DNA of 64,000 bases from Mannheimia cairinae (GTDB taxonomy: Bacteria > Pseudomonadota > Gammaproteobacteria > Enterobacterales > Pasteurellaceae), in assembly GCF_028649535.1 (NCBI RefSeq), contig NZ_JAQSJE010000001.1, forward strand, positions 186,001 through 250,000, written 5' to 3'. The notes below the pieces were generated by a model. It had not been told where the DNA came from. It was given only the letters and a program-made list of their open reading frames with translations, and did not search any database. Made by a program: the position numbers and the translations under genes. Within the stretch, counting starts at the first letter, position 1. Each line of letters opens with the position of its first letter. Of the stretch, positions 12,149 through 23,297 are shown piece after piece.

Positions 12149-12174
12149 AAACCTCTAGAGCTTTCTAGAGGTTT
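12149..12174 (+). repeat. Inverted repeat after asnS
   Basis: AAACCTCTAGA and TCTAGAGGTTT form an 11-bp stem with a 4-base loop, 23 bases after the asnS stop. No T-run follows on either strand, so it may be a weak terminator or an mRNA 3' stabilising hairpin. The rest of the gap to leuS holds an uptake signal in reverse orientation near 12270. Confidence 0.5.
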
Positions 12175-12342
12175 GAATATACCCCCTCTCTTACTACTAA
12201 TTGTACACTAATTTATTTCTTAACATCCTTTTCATAAAAATTTGCAAAAAACCTTGTAAATTCGACCGCTTACCATTCAAAAAAATACGTTTTTGCGGTA
12301 TGATTTCACCAATTTTTTCAATGAAATTTAAGGTTAAAATTT

Positions 12343-14928
12343 ATGCAACAGCAATATAACCCAAGTGAGATTGAACCAAAGGTTCAGCACTATTGGGCAG
12401 AAAATAAAGTTTTCAAAGCAATCAAAGATACATCTAAAGAAAAATATTATTGTCTTTCAATGTTGCCTTACCCATCAGGCAAACTGCATATGGGGCACGT
12501 GCGTAACTACACCATTGGCGATGTAGTTTCACGCTACCAACGTATGATTGGTAAAAATGTATTACAACCGATGGGCTGGGACGCATTCGGCTTGCCGGCG
12601 GAAGGGGCTGCGGTAAAAAATAATACTGCTCCGGCAAAATGGACTTACGAAAACATCGAATATATGAAAGGTCAGCTTAAAATGTTGGGCTTTTCTTACG
12701 ATTGGGATCGTGAAGTAACAACTTGCCGTCCGGAATATTACAAATGGGAACAATGGTTCTTTACTGAACTTTATAACAAAGGTTTAGTGTATAAAAAGAC
12801 TTCAACCGTAAACTGGTGCCCGAACGATGAAACCGTGCTTGCAAACGAGCAAGTTCACGAAGGTTGTTGCTGGCGTTGTGATACGCCTGTAGAACAGCGT
12901 GAAATCCCACAATGGTTTATCAAAATTACTGACTATGCAGAAGAATTATTAAACTGCTTAGATGATTTACCGCAATGGCCGGATCAAGTAAAAACGATGC
13001 AACGCAACTGGATCGGTCGTTCTGAAGGGGTTGAAATTACCTTTAAAATTGCAGGTTCTAACGCAACATTACCTGTTTACACCACCCGTCCGGATACTTT
13101 CTTTGGCGTAAGCTATGTAGCGGTTGCAGCGGCTCACCCATTAGCAGAATTAGCGGCAGAAAATAACCCTGAACTTGCTGAGTTTATCCGTGAAGCAAAA
13201 AACACCAAAGTGGCAGAAGCAGAACTTGCCACAATGGAGAAAAAAGGAATAGCGACAGGCTTATTTGCTATTCACCCATTAACAGGCAAAGAAGTGCCAG
13301 TTTGGGTAGCGAACTTTGTGTTAATGCACTACGGTACGGGTGCGGTAATGGCAGTGCCTGCGCACGATGAGCGTGATTTTGAATTCGCTCAAAAATACGA
13401 TTTGCAAATTAACCCTGTAATTCAACCGCTTGACGGTTCAGAATGGGATTTCTCAAAAGCCGCTTATACCGAACACGGTAAATTAGTAAACTCAGCAGAA
13501 TTTGACGGCTTAGAGTTTGATGCTGCATTCAATGCCATTGCCGATAAATTAGAAGCAATGAATGTGGGCAAACGTCAAGTGAATTTCCGCTTGCGTGACT
13601 GGGGTGTTTCTCGCCAACGTTATTGGGGAGCCCCAATTCCGATGATGACGACTGAAGATGGCGAAGTAGTCACTGTGCCATTAAAAGATTTACCGGTTAT
13701 TCTGCCGGAAGATGTCGTAATGGACGGAGTAAAAAGCCCAATTAAAGCAGATCCGGAATGGGCGAAAACCACTTACAATGGCAAACCAGCTCTGCGTGAA
13801 ACCGATACATTTGATACATTTATGGAATCCTCTTGGTATTACGCTCGTTATACCACACCAAACTTTGCTGACGGAATGTTAGATTCCGATGAAGCAAATT
13901 ACTGGTTGCCGGTGGATCAGTATATCGGTGGTATTGAACACGCAACAATGCACTTACTTTACTTCCGTTTCTTCCATAAATTATTACGTGATGCTGGCAT
14001 CTTAACCTCTGATGAACCTGCAACGAAATTGTTATGTCAAGGTATGGTACTGGCTGATGCGTTCTACTACACCAGCCCGACTAACGAGCGTATTTGGGTT
14101 AGCCCGACAGACGTAACCCTTGAGCGTGATGAAAAAGGTCGCATTATTAAAGCGACAGATCCTGAAGGCCGTGAGCTTGTTCACAGCGGTATGACCAAAA
14201 TGTCGAAATCGAAAAACAACGGTATCGACCCACAGGAAATGGTAGAAAAATACGGTGCGGATACGGTTCGTCTATTTATGATGTTTGCCTCCCCTGCAGA
14301 AATGACCCTTGAATGGCAGGAGTCTGGTGTTGAAGGGGCAAAACGTTTCTTAGGCCGTGTGTGGAATTTAGTTTATGCCTACGCACAAAACCCAGCAACA
14401 ACTGCATTAGATGTTGCCGCATTGAATAAAGCACAAAAAGAACTTCGCCGCGATGTGCATAAAACTATTGCGAAAGTGAGTGATGATATTGGTCGTCGTC
14501 AAACGTTCAATACCGCAATCGCAGCCGTGATGGAGTTAATGAATAAATTAACGAAAGCACCGCTTGAAAGCGAACAAGACCGTGCGGTAATGGCAGAAGC
14601 ATTAAGTGCAGTAGTACGTATGCTTTACCCAATCACTCCGCATATCTGCTTTGAATTATGGCAAGCTCTTGGTAATGAACAGACTATCGACTTCGCCCCT
14701 TGGGTAGAGGCTGATGAAACCGCAATGGTTGAAGATGAAAAGCTAGTTGTAGTGCAAGTAAACGGTAAAGTGCGTGGTAAAGTAACAGTGCCAGCAACCT
14801 TATCAGAAGATGAAGTCAAAGCAGCAGCCAAAGCCGATGCCAATGTAGCCAAATTCTTAGACGGTCAGCAAATCGTAAAAGAAATCTACATTCCATTTAA
14901 AATGTTAAACTTTGTAGTTAAAGCTTAA
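12343..14928 (+). CDS. leuS: Leucyl-tRNA synthetase
   Basis: 861 residues, full length. Class I signatures are HMGH at 49-52 ([11 protein letters not shown]) and KMSKS at 619-623. The editing domain occupies roughly 220-415, with [12 protein letters not shown] and the conserved HDERD block. It charges tRNA-Leu and hydrolyses mischarged products. lptE starts 52 bases downstream on the same strand and holA follows, the usual leuS-lptE-holA order of gamma-proteobacteria. Confidence 0.98.
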   Translation: MQQQYNPSEIEPKVQHYWAENKVFKAIKDTSKEKYYCLSMLPYPSGKLHMGHVRNYTIGDVVSRYQRMIGKNVLQPMGWDAFGLPAEGAAVKNNTAPAKWTYENIEYMKGQLKMLGFSYDWDREVTTCRPEYYKWEQWFFTELYNKGLVYKKTSTVNWCPNDETVLANEQVHEGCCWRCDTPVEQREIPQWFIKITDYAEELLNCLDDLPQWPDQVKTMQRNWIGRSEGVEITFKIAGSNATLPVYTTRPDTFFGVSYVAVAAAHPLAELAAENNPELAEFIREAKNTKVAEAELATMEKKGIATGLFAIHPLTGKEVPVWVANFVLMHYGTGAVMAVPAHDERDFEFAQKYDLQINPVIQPLDGSEWDFSKAAYTEHGKLVNSAEFDGLEFDAAFNAIADKLEAMNVGKRQVNFRLRDWGVSRQRYWGAPIPMMTTEDGEVVTVPLKDLPVILPEDVVMDGVKSPIKADPEWAKTTYNGKPALRETDTFDTFMESSWYYARYTTPNFADGMLDSDEANYWLPVDQYIGGIEHATMHLLYFRFFHKLLRDAGILTSDEPATKLLCQGMVLADAFYYTSPTNERIWVSPTDVTLERDEKGRIIKATDPEGRELVHSGMTKMSKSKNNGIDPQEMVEKYGADTVRLFMMFASPAEMTLEWQESGVEGAKRFLGRVWNLVYAYAQNPATTALDVAALNKAQKELRRDVHKTIAKVSDDIGRRQTFNTAIAAVMELMNKLTKAPLESEQDRAVMAEALSAVVRMLYPITPHICFELWQALGNEQTIDFAPWVEADETAMVEDEKLVVVQVNGKVRGKVTVPATLSEDEVKAAAKADANVAKFLDGQQIVKEIYIPFKMLNFVVKA

Positions 14929-14939
14929 ATCTCCCCCTA

Positions 14940-14963
14940 CCCCCTCTTTAATTAAAGAGGGGG
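14940..14963 (+). repeat. Perfect 24-bp palindrome between leuS and lptE
   Basis: CCCCCTCTTTAA followed by its reverse complement. A degenerate copy lies at 15526-15546 between lptE and holA, preceded by the same TCTCCCC lead-in. It may be a dispersed intergenic hairpin repeat that tunes the stoichiometry within the operon. Confidence 0.6.
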
Positions 14964-14980
14964 AATATAAGGAAACGCTA

Positions 14981-15475
14981 ATGTTAAAAAAATTCTCTCT
15001 ACTTTTTGTTTTCGCTCTTAGTGCTTGCGGTTGGCATTTCAAAAATAATGAAGTGTTACCTGAATCACTCAGAACGCTAACATTTGAAAGTGCAGACCAA
15101 CACAGTGAAATGTCTCGAATTTTACGTAATCAGCTTAAATTAAGTGATGTAAAATTGGTTCCACGTGCAGATAATGTAGCTAAATTACGCTTAGTTTCCA
15201 CATCAAGCAGTAATAGAGTTGTATCTGTATTTAAACAGGCTCGTGAGGCAGAAAAAATCTTAACTTTAGATGTAGAAGCTATTGCAGATATTCCGAATAA
15301 AGGGCAATATCCGCTAACTGTTTCTGTACACCGTACATTCTTTGATGATTCTCGTGCAGCACTGGCAAAATCTGCAGAAAAAGAGATGATTATGAAAGAT
15401 ATGTATGAACAAGCTGCTCGCCAGCTAATTATAAAAATGGCAGGCTTAAACAAAGAGCTTTCACAAGTTAAGTAA
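14981..15475 (+). CDS. lptE: LPS-assembly lipoprotein LptE
   Basis: 164 residues. The signal peptide ends in the lipobox LSAC with Cys16 as the lipidated residue, and the mature protein starts CGWHF, as in most LptE/RlpB proteins. LptE plugs the LptD barrel in the outer membrane and helps deliver lipopolysaccharide to the surface. Length and position between leuS and holA match the family. Confidence 0.9.
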   Translation: MLKKFSLLFVFALSACGWHFKNNEVLPESLRTLTFESADQHSEMSRILRNQLKLSDVKLVPRADNVAKLRLVSTSSSNRVVSVFKQAREAEKILTLDVEAIADIPNKGQYPLTVSVHRTFFDDSRAALAKSAEKEMIMKDMYEQAARQLIIKMAGLNKELSQVK

Positions 15476-15525
15476 AAAATAGTCTCTCTTTGGAATAATT
15501 ATTGGGGGCATTAAATCTCCCCTAG

Positions 15526-15546
15526 CCCCTCTTTACTAAAGAGGGG
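15526..15546 (+). repeat. Second copy of the CCCCTCTTT hairpin repeat
   Basis: CCCCTCTTT and AAAGAGGGG arms around a 3-base centre, 27 bases before holA. It is related in sequence and lead-in to the palindrome at 14940-14963. Confidence 0.55.
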
Positions 15547-15572
15547 TTCCTTTATATTAGAAGAATCACTAT

Positions 15573-16598
15573 ATGCAAAAAATCTTCCCTGAAGCAGTTC
15601 AATTTTCGTTAGAAAAAGGATTACAGCCCTTTTACTTATTAACGGGTAACGATCTTTTATTAGTGAATGAAGCTAAAGATAGTATCAACCAAACGGCTCG
15701 CCTAAATGGTTTTGATGAAAAGCAAGAAATTGATGTGAAAAATGACACAAACTGGGAAGAACTGTTTGAATCGGCTCAATCTATGGGGCTGTTTTTTGCT
15801 CGCCAAATTATTATTCTAAATCTGCCGGACTCCCCAACTACTGCACAATTTAAAAATCTAGCAGAACTTCTCGCCTTAAGCCATTCAGATTTACTCTTTG
15901 TACTGCATTTGCCAAAATTTACTAAAGCAGTGGAAAAACAGGCTTGGTTTAACCAAATTGAACCTCAGCTTGTGCAAATCAACTGCCAAACACCTGAAAT
16001 TAGCAAGCTACCGCAATGGCTTAACAACCGTGCTAAAGCAATGCAATTACAAATTGAGCCGGAAGCAAACCAATTACTTTGCTATAGCTATGAAGGCAAT
16101 TTACTCGCTCTTAAACAAGCGTTGCAACTGCTCCAGCTCCGTTTTACCGATGGCAATATCACACTTACCCGAGCCAAAGAAGTAGTAGAACACTCAGCTC
16201 AATTTACTCCTTTTCAATGGATTGATGCCTTATTTGAGGGGAAAACTGCCCGAGCTATTCGCATTTTACATCATCTGAAAAATGAAGATGTGCAAGCGGT
16301 AGTTTTATTGAGAATTGTGCAAAAAGAATTGGTTACTTTACTTGAAATCACCCGCAGCCCAACATCTCTACTTTCAAGTAACCAACCATTATTTATTGGT
16401 AATTTACGCACGGAATTTGACCGCTTGAAAATCTGGCAAAACCGCAGACCGTTTTACAGCCAAGTCGTACAGCGACTTAGCTATAAAAAACTTTACGCCC
16501 TTATCCAGCAACTCGCTGAATTAGAGCGTAAAATTAAACAAGAATTTAGTGATGATGTCTGGCAAGAGCTTGAACGTTTCTCCGCAAACTTTGCTTAA
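15573..16598 (+). CDS. holA: DNA polymerase III delta subunit
   Basis: 341 residues, the clamp-loader subunit that opens the beta clamp. The N-terminal AAA+-like fold begins with [18 protein letters not shown], the family's characteristic start (it lacks a working P-loop). The C-terminal domain has the [20 protein letters not shown] block. The identification also rests on position after lptE. Its last 4 bases overlap the end of the converging yacG. Confidence 0.93.
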   Translation: MQKIFPEAVQFSLEKGLQPFYLLTGNDLLLVNEAKDSINQTARLNGFDEKQEIDVKNDTNWEELFESAQSMGLFFARQIIILNLPDSPTTAQFKNLAELLALSHSDLLFVLHLPKFTKAVEKQAWFNQIEPQLVQINCQTPEISKLPQWLNNRAKAMQLQIEPEANQLLCYSYEGNLLALKQALQLLQLRFTDGNITLTRAKEVVEHSAQFTPFQWIDALFEGKTARAIRILHHLKNEDVQAVVLLRIVQKELVTLLEITRSPTSLLSSNQPLFIGNLRTEFDRLKIWQNRRPFYSQVVQRLSYKKLYALIQQLAELERKIKQEFSDDVWQELERFSANFA

Positions 16599-16780
16599 TA
16601 CTGTTCTAAATCATTGCTAAAAACTTCATCTTCCACACTGGCAATAGTATGCTTTTCTGCCGCCCAATCGCCTAAATCAATCAGCTGACAACGCTCACTA
16701 CAAAACGGGCGATATTTACTCTCTTTGCTCCACACCACTTCTTTCTCACAAGTTGGGCAATTTACGATAGTTTCTGACAT
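16595..16780 (-). CDS. yacG: DNA gyrase inhibitor / zinc protein YacG
   Basis: 61 residues with the four-cysteine zinc site CPTC...CSERC and the adjoining [12 protein letters not shown]. In E. coli YacG binds GyrB and inhibits supercoiling. It follows coaE with 9 bases between them, the usual pairing at the end of the pil cluster. Confidence 0.93.
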   Translation of the reverse strand: MSETIVNCPTCEKEVVWSKESKYRPFCSERCQLIDLGDWAAEKHTIASVEDEVFSNDLEQY

Positions 16781-16789
16781 TTCTTTCCT

Positions 16790-17577
<788 letters not shown>

Positions 17578-17611
17578 ATTTTTTCCTCAAAATTAAAATA
17601 TATTAATTTTA

Positions 17612-18265
17612 TTAACTAATCTTTCCCCTTTCAAGCATAACTATAATTAACATAGCCACACTAATAAAAGGAATAAAAGGTAATTTTTCGAGTTTTTGTT
17701 TTTGAATAAGCCAATAAATCAGGTAATAACCAATGCCGAGTAAACTTGCAGCTAAAACGAACAGTAGCATTTTTTCGACTGTAAAAAGAGGCGATAGGGC
17801 AATTAACAACAACATATCGCCCGAGCCAAAGGTTTCTTTTTTAAAGATAAATTGAGAAATTCCGCCGATTCCAACGCAAAATAAAATAATGAGTAACAGA
17901 GTTTCATTATGAAAACTATTTAAGTTCTCCCATAAAACAAGCAAGAATATCAAGGCGATATAGCGAATATCCGTTAGGTAATAACAATAATCTAATACCG
18001 ATAAATAACAGAGAATAATAAAAATCAGCCCAATGCCTACACTTTCAGAAAATATGGCGATGGCAGGAAAGCAGAGAAAAAACAGGTTAGCCCATTTACT
18101 CTGTTTAGGTTGTAAGCGTGATTGTGCTAAAAAGGCAGATTTGGATAATTCACTCGCAGTTAAAGAATGATACTCTTGGTAAATTTGCTGATTGGTGCGG
18201 TGAGCAAAATTCGGTATTTCCGACTTAAACCAAAATGCCAAAGCAATAGAAATTAGTACAAACAT
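17612..18265 (-). CDS. pilD: Type IV prepilin peptidase
   Basis: 217 residues, membrane-embedded aspartyl peptidase that cleaves the PilA leader. The two catalytic aspartates lie in LDYCYYLTD and FGSGD. There are about six hydrophobic spans. The N-terminal methyltransferase-type Cys-x-x-Cys domain of long PilD forms is absent, so it is a short form. It is the last gene of pilABCD, starting 2 bases after pilC. Confidence 0.88.
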   Translation of the reverse strand: MFVLISIALAFWFKSEIPNFAHRTNQQIYQEYHSLTASELSKSAFLAQSRLQPKQSKWANLFFLCFPAIAIFSESVGIGLIFIILCYLSVLDYCYYLTDIRYIALIFLLVLWENLNSFHNETLLLIILFCVGIGGISQFIFKKETFGSGDMLLLIALSPLFTVEKMLLFVLAASLLGIGYYLIYWLIQKQKLEKLPFIPFISVAMLIIVMLERGKIS

Positions 18266-18267
18266 TG

Positions 18268-19464
18268 CTACTCCATTAGTGAGCCCATATCAAAAATCGG
18301 TAAATATAATCCAACAATAATAGTGCCGACAATGATACCCATCAGCAACATTAGCATCGGTTCTAATAATTGAGAGAGAATATCGATTTGGTAATCTAGT
18401 TTTTGCTGATACATCTCGCTGATATGCTCGCACATTTTGGCAAGGTTTCCGCTTTGTTCGCCAATATCAATCATCTGCACCACTTCTGTGCCAAAAATCG
18501 TTGGATTTATACCTTCTGAAAACTTATAACCTTTTTGCAGTAAACCCAGCATAAATTGGATCTCTTTTTGTAAAATCGGGTCATTACTTTTTTCAGATAA
18601 GAAAGCGTTTAACGCCACATCTAGCCGAATATGGGCGTTGAGCATTAAGGCGATATTTTGGCTAAAAAAGACAATTCGAGATTGAGCTAAAATTCGGTTA
18701 AAAACAGGAAGCCAACTTAATATTCTCACTTTTAACTTTGTAACCCAGTTTGTCTTTTTTGCAAAAATCACCAGAAAAATAACCGCTTGTAACAACACAA
18801 TAAGCAAGGTACTCCCCTGCTCTTGTAAAAATTGAGAGAGTGAAAATAAAATTTCAGTAATTAAAGGCAAGGTTTTCTCTTTTGAACCATAAAGCTCTGC
18901 AAATTGCGGGACGATAAAAATCAATAAACCTAAGGAAAGGGAAAGCGAAATTACCAACACAATCACAGGGTAAAATAGAATCTTCTTCACTTTTTTCGCC
19001 AACTTTTCTGACTTGATGCGGCTTTCGGCAAGATTAGTTAGAATAATGCCAAGCCTGCCACTTTGCTCGCCCATTTTAATCAGTTGGATTTCTTGATTGG
19101 CAATATAACGATTTAATTTTTCAAGCGATTGCGAAAAAGAGTAACCACTTTCAATCAAGCTAATCAGCTCGCTTAACCATTGATAAAGTTTGATGTTTCG
19201 GCAATTTTGCAAAATCATCGAAAAGGCTTGCTTCAGTGGAATAGCGGAATTTACCAACAAAGCAAATTGGGATAAAAATTGGTTGATTTCATCTGTTTTC
19301 GGATTTTGGGGCAAAACAAAATTTCGACTAATTTTTATTTGTTGATAGCCTTTCGCCAATAAGGAATGCTCAAATTCTTCACGGCTTTTGGCTAACTGTT
19401 TGCCTTTCCGTTTTTGTTGAAAGCGATCTAAAGCCTGCCAGTGGTATTCATAAATTTTAACCAT
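18268..19464 (-). CDS. pilC: Type IV pilus inner-membrane platform protein
   Basis: 398 residues, GspF/PilC family. Two repeated cytoplasmic domains each carry the GEQSGRL/GEQSGNL signature (LIKMGEQSGRLG and MIDIGEQSGNLA). There are three membrane segments, the last ending PMLMLLMGIIVGTIIVGLYLPIF. It anchors the pilus motor. It overlaps pilB by 8 bases. Confidence 0.95.
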   Translation of the reverse strand: MVKIYEYHWQALDRFQQKRKGKQLAKSREEFEHSLLAKGYQQIKISRNFVLPQNPKTDEINQFLSQFALLVNSAIPLKQAFSMILQNCRNIKLYQWLSELISLIESGYSFSQSLEKLNRYIANQEIQLIKMGEQSGRLGIILTNLAESRIKSEKLAKKVKKILFYPVIVLVISLSLSLGLLIFIVPQFAELYGSKEKTLPLITEILFSLSQFLQEQGSTLLIVLLQAVIFLVIFAKKTNWVTKLKVRILSWLPVFNRILAQSRIVFFSQNIALMLNAHIRLDVALNAFLSEKSNDPILQKEIQFMLGLLQKGYKFSEGINPTIFGTEVVQMIDIGEQSGNLAKMCEHISEMYQQKLDYQIDILSQLLEPMLMLLMGIIVGTIIVGLYLPIFDMGSLME

Positions 19465-20851
19465 TGCCCAATACCCTTAAAATTTCAGCTTGACCGGTTT
19501 TTCCTTCCTCCAATTTTTCTTTTGCACTTTCTGCTAAAGTTTCAAAGTCTAAGCAAGCGGTCGTTTTTTCAAAACTTTTTGCAGATCGGCTAAATAGCTG
19601 ATAGATCCCGATTCTGCCTTTGTAACCTTGGTAACAATGCTCACAACCTTTGCCACCGCATTTTTCACACAATCGACGTAATAACCGTTGGGCAATCACT
19701 AAAAGTAACGAATTTTTCAACTCATACTCTTTTATGCCTAATTGCAAAAGTCGCTCAATGGCAGAGGGAGCATTATTGGTATGCAAGGTTGAAAGCACTA
19801 AATGCCCTGTTTGAGCTGCTCGTAAAGCAATTTCGGCACTCTCTTCATCTCGAATTTCGCCTAGCATAATAATGTCAGGATCTTGCCGTAAAAAAGTGCG
19901 TAACAGTTGGCTAAAATCTAAATTGATTCCTCGGTTTACTTGGGTTTGAATAATGCCCCCGATCTCAATTTCAACGGGGTCTTCCGCCGTTAAAATGTGC
20001 TTTTCGCTACTGTTTAAATAGCTTAATGCACTATATAAGGTAATACTTTTGCCACTCCCTGTTGGACCTGTTACTAAAATTAAGCCTTGTGGTTGTTTTA
20101 AAGCATCTATCAACTTTTCTTTTTGGTTTACGTTAAAGCCTAAATCCAGAAAATCAAAGTTGGTCGGTTTATTTTTTTGCAGTCTAAGTACAATTTTTTC
20201 GCCCAAATGAGTAGGTAATGTTGAAACCCGAAAATCTAATGTTTCAGCAAGCATTGTTTTAAAATGGAACTGCCCATCTTGTGGTAAGCGAGTTTCGCTA
20301 ATATCCAATTTTGCCAGCAATTTAATGCGAGAAATAATGCGACTTGTAAGGCTCTGGGGTAAGGTTTTATAGAGATGTAATACCCCATCAATTCTTAGCC
20401 TAATTGACAAATTCGCTTTTTGAGGTTCGATATGAATATCTGAGGCATTTTTCTGTAAACAGAATTTAAACAGGTTTTCTAAAATCTGAATAATCGGATC
20501 ATTTTTATCTAAATGCTCCGCATCATTTATCGTCTGATAAGCTCCGTTTTCTTCATAAATTTCGGTATGGATACTATTTTGTTCTGGCGAAAGTGCATTA
20601 AGCAAAAATTTTAATTCATCGGAGGAAACCAATACCGGCTCAATTTGCTTATGAGCGATAAAGGCGAAAATCTCACAAGCATTGAGATTTTGCATATCAT
20701 CAATCGCTAGCCATAAACGTTCTTCATTTTCTTTAAGCGGTACAGCCAAATATCGCAATAAAATATGTTTTTCATCACAATTCTTTTGCCATTGTTGTTC
20801 CGAAATTTCAAAAAGTTGTTGGCTACTTAACTCGGTAACTGAATATTGCAT
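19457..20851 (-). CDS. pilB: Type IV pilus assembly ATPase
   Basis: 464 residues, GspE/PilB hexameric ATPase that drives pilin polymerisation. Walker A GPTGSGKS is at 262-269, then the Asp box, the Walker B region DIIMLGEIRDEESAE, and the His box GHLVLSTLHTN. The zinc tetracysteine CEKCGGKGCEHC lies near 394-405. Pasteurellaceae need this operon for natural transformation. Confidence 0.96.
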   Translation of the reverse strand: MQYSVTELSSQQLFEISEQQWQKNCDEKHILLRYLAVPLKENEERLWLAIDDMQNLNACEIFAFIAHKQIEPVLVSSDELKFLLNALSPEQNSIHTEIYEENGAYQTINDAEHLDKNDPIIQILENLFKFCLQKNASDIHIEPQKANLSIRLRIDGVLHLYKTLPQSLTSRIISRIKLLAKLDISETRLPQDGQFHFKTMLAETLDFRVSTLPTHLGEKIVLRLQKNKPTNFDFLDLGFNVNQKEKLIDALKQPQGLILVTGPTGSGKSITLYSALSYLNSSEKHILTAEDPVEIEIGGIIQTQVNRGINLDFSQLLRTFLRQDPDIIMLGEIRDEESAEIALRAAQTGHLVLSTLHTNNAPSAIERLLQLGIKEYELKNSLLLVIAQRLLRRLCEKCGGKGCEHCYQGYKGRIGIYQLFSRSAKSFEKTTACLDFETLAESAKEKLEEGKTGQAEILRVLGNG

Positions 20852-20869
20852 TGGGTTTCCTCTGAACTT

Positions 20870-21328
20870 TTAGTTAGTTGCTGAACAGAAGTTTGCTGGA
20901 AACAAGCTTGTATCTACTCCAGTACAAGTTGTTACCCAACCGATTGTAGAGGTATCCTTTTCAAATTTCGGAGTTAAAGTATAACTGTAATTCTCAAGGG
21001 AACCTTTACCTGTTACCGTAATTGCTCCGCTAGTTACCGTTACCGTATTTAAATATTTCGTTTCATTGCCTGCGGTTTTATTTGCCTGAATACCATTTGT
21101 CCCTCCAGAACAATTATCAACACCATTACTGCTATAAATACAGAGTTCCACATCCGATTTATAAGAGGCAGAAGCCTGCAACAGTTCAGACAACGCTGCT
21201 TTTTGGGTATAGGAGTTATAAGATGGAATCGCAATGGTTGCCAAAATTGCAATAATCGCAATTACAATCATCAATTCAATTAAGGTAAAGGCTTTATGAA
21301 GCGGTCGAAAAAACATTATTTTTTGCAT
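20870..21328 (-). CDS. pilA: Type IV pilin (PilA/ApfA-like major pilin)
   Basis: 152 residues. The class III leader ends HKA and is followed by [15 protein letters not shown], with Phe14 as the mature N-terminus and Glu18 at +5. The residue before the cleavage site is Ala13, not the usual glycine. The C-terminal disulfide region shows Cys pairs. It heads pilABCD and faces radA across a regulatory gap with a CRP-S type site. Confidence 0.93.
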   Translation of the reverse strand: MQKIMFFRPLHKAFTLIELMIVIAIIAILATIAIPSYNSYTQKAALSELLQASASYKSDVELCIYSSNGVDNCSGGTNGIQANKTAGNETKYLNTVTVTSGAITVTGKGSLENYSYTLTPKFEKDTSTIGWVTTCTGVDTSLFPANFCSATN

Positions 21329-21414
21329 ATTTATTCCTTATTTTAAAAGTGCCTCAAAAATAGGCAAATATAGTGTGCAAATTTTTTAAACCTTGTGCGA
21401 TAAGCAAAAACTTA

Positions 21415-21436
21415 TTTTTCGACGCAGATCGAAAAA
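21415..21436 (-). promoter_or_regulatory. CRP-S (Sxy-dependent) competence regulon site of pilA
   Basis: TTTTTCGA-N6-TCGAAAAA is a 22-bp near-palindrome of the Pasteurellaceae CRP-S type, in which the CRP half-site carries GCGA/CGA cores instead of TGTGA and needs Sxy (TfoX). On the minus strand a TATATT -10 (21368-21373) places the site near -61, a normal activating distance for pilA. radA on the other side is not known to belong to this regulon. Confidence 0.75.
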
Positions 21437-21509
21437 ATAATATTTTCCTCTGTTTATCCATACAGTTTTTTGTTAGAATTTTCGCAAAATGAAATATTGA
21501 GGGTAAAAA

Positions 21510-22889
21510 ATGGCAAAAGCACCGAAAACTGCTTATGTGTGTAATGATTGTGGTGCGGAATATTCACGCTGGATGGGGCAATGCCGAGAATGTAAAGCGT
21601 GGAATACCATTAGTGAAGTACGGCTAATTTCTAGCAAAGAATCAACAAAATCCGACCGCTTTAGTGGTTATGCCGGCGAAACTTCCGGTAAAGTGCAAAC
21701 ACTTTCTGATATTAGCTTGCAAGAAGTGCCTCGTTTTAGCAGTGGTTTTAATGAGTTAGATCGTGTACTTGGTGGTGGTGTAGTTCCTGGTTCCGCCATT
21801 TTAATTGGTGGACACCCTGGGGCAGGGAAAAGTACCCTATTACTGCAAGTGATGTGTGGTTTGGCACAGCATATTCCAACCCTTTATGTTACGGGCGAAG
21901 AATCGCTCCAACAAGTTGCAATGCGTGCTAACCGTTTAGGATTACCGACTGACAATTTAAAAATGCTATCCGAAACTTCTGTTGAGCATATCTGTAATAT
22001 TGCCGACCAAGAAAAACCTAAAATAATGGTAATCGACTCTATTCAGGTTATGCATTTATCAGATATTCAATCTTCCCCAGGCAGTGTTTCTCAAGTTCGT
22101 GAATGTGCCTCATTTTTAACCCGTTACGCTAAAACTCGCCAAGTGGCGATTATTATGGTCGGTCACGTTACTAAAGATGGTACATTAGCCGGCCCGAAAG
22201 TGCTAGAACACGCTATTGATGCTTCATTACTATTAGAGGGCGAATCGGATTCTCGTTTTAGAACTCTTCGTAGCCAAAAAAACCGTTTTGGTGCGGTAAA
22301 TGAATTAGGGGTGTTTGCAATGACGGAACAAGGATTGCGTGAAGTTAAAAACCCTTCCGCCATATTCCTAAGCCGTAGTGAAGAACAAACACCAGGTAGC
22401 TCAGTAATGGTACTTTGGGAAGGAACTCGTCCATTATTGGTTGAGATTCAAGCCCTAGTCGATCACTCAATGCTCGCAAATCCTCGCCGTGTGGCAGTAG
22501 GTTTAGATCATAACCGCTTATCGCTTTTACTTGCCGTTTTACACCGCCACGGTGGGCTACAAATGTCGGATCAAGATGTATTTGTGAATGTGGTTGGTGG
22601 AGTAAAAGTAACCGAAACCAGTGCCGATCTCGCCTTGATCTTAGCCCTAATTTCAAGCTTTAGAAACCGCCCGTTACCACAAGATTTAGTGGTTTTCGGC
22701 GAGGTGGGGTTAGCTGGCGAAATTCGCCCCGTTACTAGCGGGCAAGAGCGTATTAGTGAAGCAGCAAAACACGGCTTTAAACGAGCAATTATTCCGCACG
22801 GTAACGCACCGAAAAAGCCGATTAAAGGAATGGAAGTATTTACGGTAAAAAAATTAAGTGATGCGTTAGATATTCTTTATAATCTATAA
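21510..22889 (+). CDS. radA: DNA repair protein RadA
   Basis: 459 residues. The N-terminal C4 zinc finger is at 11-28 (CNDCG...CREC). Walker A GGHPGAGKST, the RadA-specific KNRFG motif and a C-terminal Lon-like domain follow. RadA is a RecA-like helicase that promotes branch migration in recombination. It is monocistronic with a terminator after it. Confidence 0.97.
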   Translation: MAKAPKTAYVCNDCGAEYSRWMGQCRECKAWNTISEVRLISSKESTKSDRFSGYAGETSGKVQTLSDISLQEVPRFSSGFNELDRVLGGGVVPGSAILIGGHPGAGKSTLLLQVMCGLAQHIPTLYVTGEESLQQVAMRANRLGLPTDNLKMLSETSVEHICNIADQEKPKIMVIDSIQVMHLSDIQSSPGSVSQVRECASFLTRYAKTRQVAIIMVGHVTKDGTLAGPKVLEHAIDASLLLEGESDSRFRTLRSQKNRFGAVNELGVFAMTEQGLREVKNPSAIFLSRSEEQTPGSSVMVLWEGTRPLLVEIQALVDHSMLANPRRVAVGLDHNRLSLLLAVLHRHGGLQMSDQDVFVNVVGGVKVTETSADLALILALISSFRNRPLPQDLVVFGEVGLAGEIRPVTSGQERISEAAKHGFKRAIIPHGNAPKKPIKGMEVFTVKKLSDALDILYNL

Positions 22890-22896
22890 ATAAAAA

Positions 22897-22928
22897 AACC
22901 TAGTGCGTTATCCACGTACTAGGTTCTT
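22897..22928 (+). terminator. Terminator between radA and the converging small gene
   Basis: Stem AACCTAGT (22897-22904) and ACTAGGTT (22917-22924), extended inward by CGT/ACG, followed by CTTTT. On the opposite strand a run of T follows as well, so it can stop both transcripts. Confidence 0.8.
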
Positions 22929-22936
22929 TTAAAAGA

Positions 22937-23170
22937 TTATGAATGAGCCACTGCTTCTGGCTTATTTCCTTTAAAAATATAATAAAGGTTAATACAAACC
23001 ACTAACGTATTTAACCCAGTTACAGGGAAAGAGCCAATCAATAAGCCGTAAACCACAAAGCAGGCACAACCGAGTGAATTGACTAAACGTAGTTTAATTA
23101 CATCTTTTAATAAAAAAGAACAAGCCACCAAAATCATTGCCACATAACCTAAAATCTCTACGTAATCCAT
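22937..23170 (-). CDS. Small three-span membrane protein, YgjV-like
   Basis: 77 residues with three hydrophobic spans (about 5-22, 30-48 and 50-68). The pattern EILGYVAMILVACSFLLKD, then LRLVNSLGCACFVVYG, then NTLVVCINLYYIFK is found in small inner-membrane proteins of the YgjV type, whose function is unknown. The gene stands alone, converging on radA. Confidence 0.6.
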   Translation of the reverse strand: MDYVEILGYVAMILVACSFLLKDVIKLRLVNSLGCACFVVYGLLIGSFPVTGLNTLVVCINLYYIFKGNKPEAVAHS

Positions 23171-23297
23171 AGGGTCTCCTTAAATAAAAAAATTAACTTT
23201 CTCTATTTTAAATATTCTTTTTTTATTTGTATCTAGCCCTAGAAATAGCAAAGGTTTGCGTTCACATTTTTATTTTTGATTGCTTATAAATTAAACA

